Below the pieces are notes generated by a model. That model did no database searches, was not told the DNA's origin, and worked only from the letters and a program-made list of their open reading frames with translations. A stretch of DNA of 10,384 nucleotides, taken from assembly GCA_001781025.1 (NCBI GenBank), contig MFJZ01000012.1:4862-15245 (forward strand). Direction: 5' to 3'. This stretch comes from Candidatus Gottesmanbacteria bacterium RIFCSPLOWO2_01_FULL_49_10 (lineage in GTDB: Bacteria > Patescibacteriota > Microgenomatia > UBA10105 > UBA927). Within the stretch, counting starts at the first letter, position 1. Every line of letters begins with the position of its first letter. Of the stretch, positions 7,462 to 10,384 are shown piece by piece. The position numbers and the translations under genes were made by a program.

Positions 7462-8226
7462 TTAGACTTTTTTATCGGAGGTCATCATTTTTATGGCATC
7501 ATGTACTGTGGTCATGAATTGGGCGGGGAAAATGATGGTTGAATTTTTTTCGATACTTATTTCTGCCATGGTCTGAAGAGTACGAAGTTGCAAAGCCACC
7601 GGATGTTTTTGAATGAGATCAGCTGCTTTACCTAATTTCTCCGCTGCCTGAAATTCTCCTTCTGCTGCAACGATCTTGGCCCGGCGCTCCCGTTCTGCCT
7701 CTGCCTCTTTGGCCATCGCCCTTTGCATGTTGTCCGGCAATGTTATGTCTTTAATTTCTACAGCAGTCACCTGTACACCCCAGGGCTCGGTATGTTCGTC
7801 GATAACATTTTTTATTTGCAGATTAATATCCTTTGTTTTTGAAAGAAGCTGGTCCAACATAAATTGACCCACGACATTGCGAACCGTTGTTTGACTTATC
7901 TGGTTGACGGCATAACTTGCATCTTCTATAACCACAACTGACTTTTGCGGATTGACAATATGGTAATAGGCAACAGCCGCGATATCGATGGATACATTGT
8001 CTTTTGTAATAATTTTTTGTGAGGGAATATCCATCGTCACCGTCCGCAACGACACCTTCGTCATGGTTTCCAAAAACGGAACTAAGAGGATAAGCCCGGG
8101 CCCACGAACCCCGACAAAACGGCCTAAGAAAAAAACTACTCCGCGTTCGTACTCTTGTAGGATACGTATTGCTGCAGCAAGGACAATGAGGATTAATACG
8201 ACAAAACCAATAGTTGTATATCCCAT
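7462..8226 (-). CDS. Slipin / stomatin-like SPFH domain membrane protein
   Basis: This is a 254-residue SPFH (band 7) protein, a membrane-anchored scaffold that oligomerises at the cytoplasmic face. It has one N-terminal hydrophobic segment (residues 6-22, IGFVVLILIVLAAAIRI). The slipin signature REYERGVVFRLGRF appears here as QEYERGVVFFLGRF (24-37). The core with RGPGLILLVPF and the TKDNVSIDIAAVAYYHI strand follows, then the charged helical tail AMAKEAEAERERRAKIVAAEGE (170-191) of the coiled-coil region. The start ATG at 8226 gives the standard N-terminus. A longer frame to 8478 would overlap the GIY-YIG gene and is rejected. Slipins are often next to an NfeD protease, but none is present; the downstream neighbour is recA. 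Confidence 0.93.
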   Translation of the reverse strand: MGYTTIGFVVLILIVLAAAIRILQEYERGVVFFLGRFVGVRGPGLILLVPFLETMTKVSLRTVTMDIPSQKIITKDNVSIDIAAVAYYHIVNPQKSVVVIEDASYAVNQISQTTVRNVVGQFMLDQLLSKTKDINLQIKNVIDEHTEPWGVQVTAVEIKDITLPDNMQRAMAKEAEAERERRAKIVAAEGEFQAAEKLGKAADLIQKHPVALQLRTLQTMAEISIEKNSTIIFPAQFMTTVHDAIKMMTSDKKV

Positions 8227-8250
8227 ATGGATATCGTTTGTTTCATCCGC

Positions 8251-8259
8251 ATTCTTACA
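8251..8259 (-). promoter_or_regulatory. Weak extended -10 candidate for the slipin-recA-recX transcript
   Basis: The minus strand reads TGT-AAGAAT (hexamer 8256-8251), a 4/6 extended -10 about 25 nt before the slipin ATG. No clear -35 is seen. It would be divergent from the plus-strand tRNA promoter a few bases away. Confidence 0.25.
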
Positions 8260-8266
8260 CAAAAAA

Positions 8267-8275
8267 TGGTAGAAT
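8267..8275 (+). promoter_or_regulatory. Extended -10 promoter, probably the original tRNA-Pro promoter
   Basis: TGG-TAGAAT (hexamer 8270-8275) is an extended -10 with no strong -35. Its end lies 14 nt before the first tRNA-Pro-like base at 8290, a normal distance for a tRNA promoter. It would now transcribe the tRNA fragment, the GIY-YIG frame and the intact tRNA-Pro together. Confidence 0.45.
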
Positions 8276-8289
8276 ACAAGGATCAACAC

Positions 8290-8346
8290 CGGGGTGTGGC
8301 GCAATTTCGTCCAGAGGACGATCAGCTTCTGGCTGAGGCTAGCGCA
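8290..8346 (+). pseudogene. tRNA-Pro 5' fragment interrupted in the D-loop by two hairpins
   Basis: Positions 8290-8306 repeat the acceptor strand, D-stem and first D-loop bases of the intact tRNA-Pro (with one further base the match is CCGGGGTGTGGCGCAATT at 8289-8306 and 8608-8625). Positions 8337-8346 (GGCTAGCGCA) continue the same tRNA through the second D-stem strand to base 26. Between them, exactly before the G18-G19 pair, are 30 extra bases forming two adjacent perfect hairpins. One is TCGTCC-AGA-GGACGA (8307-8321) and the other is TCAGC-TTCTG-GCTGA (8322-8336). After 8346 the similarity stops and there is no anticodon arm. The GCGC/GCGC D-stem could still close, giving a small multibranched RNA. 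It may be a remnant, or a structured part of the GIY-YIG unit that follows. Confidence 0.75.
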
Positions 8347-8355
8347 CAAAAGAAT

Positions 8356-8607
8356 GTGTTCACAATTTATATACTCAAGAGTCTCAAGAATGAGAAGTCT
8401 TATGTTGGGGTTACCGAAAAAAACGTTACCGAAAGAGTTAAGGAACACAATCAAGGTTCGAATGTTTGGACAAGACACAACAGACCATTTAAGCTGCGTT
8501 ACTTTGAGACATACGTCTGTAAAGAAGACGCGATGTGAAGAGAGAAGTTTTTTAAATCTGGAGTGGGTAAGAAATTAAAGAAAATTATACTTGAAAATTT
8601 TAATTAA
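8356..8607 (+). pseudogene. GIY-YIG endonuclease with an in-frame TGA
   Basis: A small single-domain GIY-YIG nuclease gene, probably homing-like. The likely start is GTG at 8356 (V/M-FTIYILKS) because the family begins here; no clear ribosome binding site is seen. The GIY motif appears as IYILKS, YIG as SYVGVTE, followed by ERVKEHNQG and RPFKLRYFETY. After KEDAM a TGA (8536-8538) ends the frame. The same frame continues with REKFFKSGVGKKLKKIILEN to a TAA at 8605-8607, which is the normal family C-terminus. The simplest change is CGA (Arg) to TGA. The truncated product would lack the C-terminal helix with the RE..LK segment, which probably holds the catalytic glutamate. Nearby minus-strand genes use TGA as a stop, so recoding is unlikely. 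The frame ends 1 nt before tRNA-Pro. Confidence 0.8.
8586..8591 (+). promoter_or_regulatory. Possible -10 for tRNA-Pro inside the GIY-YIG 3' end
   Basis: TATACT is a 5/6 -10 match ending 17 nt before the first tRNA base. No -35 of quality is found 16-18 nt upstream. It could give the intact tRNA its own start in addition to read-through from 8267-8275. Confidence 0.35.
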
Positions 8608-10180
8608 CCGGGGTGTGGCGCAATTGGCTAGCGCATTCGCATGGGGTGCGAACGGTTGGCAGTTCAAGTCTGCCCACCCCGACACAGCGAGAAAAATCGA
8701 AAGTGTTGGAGGAGGCGCTCCGTGCGCCGCCGCCCGCACGGAGCGCCGAGAAGCCCTTTATATATTCTGCCGAGATCTGCCGATCAGATAAAAAGAAGTT
8801 CGAGCCGACACGTTTTGCAAAGAATGCTAATTCTTCGCAATTATTTTTTGCGCGCGCGATTTTTTGCGCCTGTAAGGCGCATTTTACGAATTCTCTCATA
8901 GGTTCGAGCCAACTCGAACCAGTATCTTCAACCTTGGTGATTTCTTCCTGAATTTTAAGTTTTGTTTCAAACATTTCGTTTTTCTTGGATTTATAAGTTT
9001 CAGGATCAACAACACTATCCAGATAACTGTCCAAAAGTGTGTTTTGTTTCCTATCTATCTCCTGAATTTCAGTTTTGAGATTTTGGATAGTTGCTTTTGA
9101 TGATTGTCTTTCCTGTAATTCATCTCGCTCCAAAAATTTCAGCCATTTGTTAGCCCACGACTGCGGAAGCACGACATCAGAAACAACTTTTCTTATTTTC
9201 TCCTCCATTTCAAAACTGGTAATTGGAGTTTGAGAGCAAGGACCAAGTTTTTTGGTGCAGCGATAATAAATATAAGTAACTTTTCGATTAGTGGTTTTAT
9301 AAAACTTTGTGTGTTGCTCTGCGGTGATGGCCGCGCCACATTCGCTGCACCTTGCCAGTCCCAAAAACGGAAAACGATAGGATTTCTTGAAATGTTTGCT
9401 TCTGCGCTGGATTTCCTCCTGCGCTTTTTGAAATAACTCTTTGGAGATAAGACATTTGTGATTTCCATTGTGGTATTCGCCGTTGTAAAACATAATCCCT
9501 ACGTAAAATTTGTTGGAGAGTATCTGGCGGATTTCGTTGATATGCAGTGGTTTTTCGTTTTTGCGCATTAAACCAAACCTGCGAAGATATTTGGCAATAT
9601 CCGTAAAAGTGCGATTCCCTTCCGCAAACATTTCAAAAACTCGTTTGATGGCTTTTGATTTTTCTGAGTCAACATCAATCCCTCTGGTTTTGGGGTTATT
9701 TACATAACCATAGGGAGCTTTTGCTGGCCAAACTCCGTTGCGAAGTTTTTGGCGCAATCCGCGCTTTACATTTTCGGAAAGATTGTCCACATAATATTTC
9801 GATTGGCCGAAGGCAATTGAGAGCATAAATTTTCCCTGCGGTGTATTCTCAAACCAGAAAGTCGGAAATTTCAAATCAATAAGTTTTCCAGTATCCAATA
9901 AATAGACAATCTTTCCACCGTCCATTGAATTTCTGGCCAATCTATCCGGGTGCCAGGCGAGAATACCGTTGGCATAACCTTTTTCAAGTTTTTTTATAAC
10001 ATCGGCAAACTTTTCGCGCCCTGGCATCTTTGCAGTTTTGGCTTCCTCGATAAATTCAACAATCTCTAAATGTTCTCGCTTGGCAAATTCTTTGAGTTCT
10101 GCAATTTGCGCTTCAATAGACAATACTTGTTTATCAGCCTCATCTCTGGATTTTCTGCAGTATGCGATATATTTTTTCAT
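8600..10180 (-). CDS. Large serine recombinase (integrase), C-terminus read from antisense tRNA-Pro
   Basis: A serine site-specific recombinase of 526 residues. The resolvase catalytic domain has nucleophile Ser11 (YCRKSRDE) and the DRLAR motif at 79-83. The recombinase domain follows (LRNGVWPAKAPYGY near 147-159, LSNKFYVGIMFYNGEYH near 221-237). A zinc ribbon with Cys278, Cys281, Cys308 and Cys315 comes next, then a coiled-coil stretch of about 360-415, and the family tail WLEPMREF...FFAKRVGSNFFLSD. The ATG at 10180 has AAGAGG 10 nt upstream; a longer frame to 10288 starts inside the right repeat and is rejected. From about residue 467 the frame reads the left inverted repeat. From about 500 it reads tRNA-Pro in antisense (GVGRLELPTV...), ending at TAA 7 nt beyond the tRNA. 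It is the only gene of its element and presumably catalyses its integration and excision. Confidence 0.92.
   Translation of the reverse strand: MKKYIAYCRKSRDEADKQVLSIEAQIAELKEFAKREHLEIVEFIEEAKTAKMPGREKFADVIKKLEKGYANGILAWHPDRLARNSMDGGKIVYLLDTGKLIDLKFPTFWFENTPQGKFMLSIAFGQSKYYVDNLSENVKRGLRQKLRNGVWPAKAPYGYVNNPKTRGIDVDSEKSKAIKRVFEMFAEGNRTFTDIAKYLRRFGLMRKNEKPLHINEIRQILSNKFYVGIMFYNGEYHNGNHKCLISKELFQKAQEEIQRRSKHFKKSYRFPFLGLARCSECGAAITAEQHTKFYKTTNRKVTYIYYRCTKKLGPCSQTPITSFEMEEKIRKVVSDVVLPQSWANKWLKFLERDELQERQSSKATIQNLKTEIQEIDRKQNTLLDSYLDSVVDPETYKSKKNEMFETKLKIQEEITKVEDTGSSWLEPMREFVKCALQAQKIARAKNNCEELAFFAKRVGSNFFLSDRQISAEYIKGFSALRAGGGARSASSNTFDFSRCVGVGRLELPTVRTPCECASQLRHTPVN
8609..8682 (+). tRNA. tRNA-Pro, anticodon GGG
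   Basis: All arms fold. The acceptor CGGGGTG/CACCCCG (8609-8615 with 8675-8681) has the C1-G72 pair typical of bacterial tRNA-Pro. T8-G9 are followed by the D-stem GCGC/GCGC with GG in the loop. The anticodon stem TTCGC/GCGAA carries the loop ATGGGGT with anticodon GGG at 8643-8645. A 5-nt variable loop follows, then the T-arm GGCAG/CTGCC with loop TTCAAGT, and discriminator A at 8682. CCA is not encoded. The last three bases (CGA) are also the start of the inverted-repeat element, which leaves the tRNA intact. The whole gene is covered in antisense by the recombinase reading frame. Confidence 0.96.
8680..8682. other. Left attachment core (CGA)
   Basis: These last three bases of tRNA-Pro are shared with the right boundary (10329-10331). 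A core of 2-3 bp is what serine integrases leave as direct repeats. Confidence 0.5.
8680..8782. repeat. Left 103-bp inverted repeat of the recombinase element
   Basis: It matches the reverse complement of 10228-10330 at 100 of 103 positions. The outer 76 bases are identical and the three mismatches lie in the inner 27. It contains a GC-rich hairpin with a perfect 12-bp stem, GGCGCTCCGTGC (8714-8725) with GCACGGAGCGCC (8736-8747), and a 10-nt loop. Its minus strand encodes recombinase residues from about 467 to 500. Confidence 0.95.
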
Positions 10181-10194
10181 TTTGTTTTTTCCTC

Positions 10195-10384
10195 TTAAAT
10201 TTTTGCGTTTTCTTTCCTTCTTTTTTCCGGCAGCTCTCGGCAGAATATAAAAAAGGCTTCTCGGCGCTCCGTGCGGGCGGCGGCGCACGGAGCGCCTCCT
10301 CCAACACTTTCGATTTTTCTCGCTGTGTCGAGATTTACGAAAAAGTTAGAACCGAATTTCGCAAAGGTTAGCTCGCCTCGCTCC
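10195..10384 (-). CDS. C-terminal tail of a second serine recombinase (5' part beyond window)
   Basis: An open frame enters from the right edge and runs 62 codons to a TAA at 10195-10197. Its first residues, ELTFAKFGSNFFVN, resemble ELAFFAKRVGSNFFLS near the end of the complete recombinase, the conserved family tail. At DNA level the two stretches are clearly diverged, so this is a different element, not a duplicate. After VNL the frame enters the right inverted repeat and encodes an unrelated arm-derived tail (DTARKIESVG...). If the 1.65-kb element is removed, the frame passes directly into antisense tRNA-Pro in the same phase as the complete recombinase. The gene was therefore probably the earlier occupant of this tRNA. 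Only the tail is visible, so the call rests on a short match. Confidence 0.55.
   Translation of the reverse strand, partial: ERGELTFAKFGSNFFVNLDTARKIESVGGGAPCAAARTERREAFFIFCRELPEKRRKENAKI
10228..10330. repeat. Right 103-bp inverted repeat of the recombinase element
   Basis: This is the partner of 8680-8782, with the same 12-bp GC-rich hairpin at 10263-10296. It lies just upstream of the recombinase start, so its minus strand may form part of the leader. The AT-rich stretch TTTATATTC inside it is a possible -10 region. Confidence 0.95.
10329..10331. other. Right attachment core (CGA)
   Basis: This is the direct-repeat partner of 8680-8682, at the junction between the right inverted repeat and the flanking recombinase tail. 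Confidence 0.45.

Larger units (their letters stand above)
8680..10331. mobile_element. Minimal serine-integrase element in the tRNA-Pro 3' end
   Basis: A unit of about 1.65 kb is bounded by 103-bp inverted repeats and by the 3-bp direct repeat CGA (8680-8682 and 10329-10331). Its only gene is the large serine recombinase. The left boundary falls in the last three bases of tRNA-Pro. Closing the element at the CGA core would join the repeats into a perfect palindrome with TCGCTGTGTCGACACAGCGA at its centre, a plausible attP. The rejoined target would be the tRNA 3' end followed by GATTTACG. No cargo gene is seen. The boundaries are inferred from the sequence; excision has not been shown. Confidence 0.7.

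Noticed and set aside
8227..8355. Longer N-terminus for the GIY-YIG frame reaching to 8227
   Set aside because: That stretch is promoter and tRNA-fragment sequence. The family begins at FTIYILKS.
8227..8478. Extended slipin start
   Set aside because: It would overlap the GIY-YIG frame in antisense, and the standard slipin N-terminus starts at 8226.
8536..8538. UGA read as glycine (Gracilibacteria/SR1 code) to rescue the GIY-YIG gene
   Set aside because: The permeases at 1975-2772 and 1190-1978 end with TGA exactly at coupled junctions with the next ATG, and no long gene contains an internal TGA. A point mutation is simpler.
8865..8881. TGCGCC/GGCGCA hairpin beside T-runs as a terminator
   Set aside because: It lies inside the recombinase coding region (KCALQAQK) with only a short broken T-run, so it is probably incidental.
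10181..10288. Upstream start of the complete recombinase inside the right inverted repeat
   Set aside because: The catalytic domain begins at MKKYIAYCRKS (10180) with its own ribosome binding site; the upstream codons only translate the repeat arm.
8680..10331. CRISPR array or classical IS with a DDE transposase
   Set aside because: There are no spaced direct repeats, the only gene is a serine recombinase, and the short CGA repeat fits site-specific integration.

Overview
The window looks like a chromosomal segment from a Candidate Phyla Radiation (Patescibacteria, Parcubacteria-like) bacterium. This is inferred from its compact, mostly minus-strand operons, a solo GIY-YIG endonuclease gene packed against a tRNA, a large serine recombinase whose tail runs antisense through a tRNA, and the style of the recA-recX-rny block. 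No rRNA or marker phylogeny is available here, so the placement is tentative. UGA is used as a normal stop codon by two of the permease genes, so this is not the UGA=Gly code of Gracilibacteria/SR1.

Layout, in transcription order on the minus strand. (1) 8226-5930: slipin (SPFH protein), recA and recX in a tight run. A 161-bp gap follows, then rny (RNase Y, 5768-4245), which lacks the usual transmembrane anchor. (2) 4111-3839: HU DNA-binding protein, with a good sigma70-type promoter and a rho-independent terminator. (3) 3751-1: an ABC-2 exporter operon of one ATPase followed by four permease genes, the last cut by the window edge. The permeases appear to be two copies of a two-subunit pair. 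Gene junctions are 1-9 nt or overlap by 4 nt.

The right-hand 2.1 kb is a recombination hotspot built on a tRNA-Pro(GGG) gene (8609-8682, plus strand). Upstream of it are a tRNA-Pro 5' fragment, split in its D-loop by two perfect 15-nt hairpins, and a GIY-YIG endonuclease gene with one in-frame TGA. The endonuclease reading frame ends 1 nt before the intact tRNA. Downstream, starting inside the last three bases of the tRNA, lies a 1.65-kb element holding a single gene, a large serine recombinase, between 103-bp inverted repeats that are 97% identical. The recombinase has no stop of its own: it reads through the left repeat and antisense through the whole tRNA-Pro. At the right edge, the tail of a second, divergent serine recombinase enters the right repeat in the frame that would also have read into the same antisense tRNA. 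This suggests two elements integrated one after the other at the same tRNA 3' end.

The most novel object is this minimal, inverted-repeat-bounded serine-integrase element. Its recombinase C-terminus should depend on whether the element is integrated, circular or displaced from the tRNA. The GIY-YIG / split-tRNA arrangement beside it is the second object worth attention.
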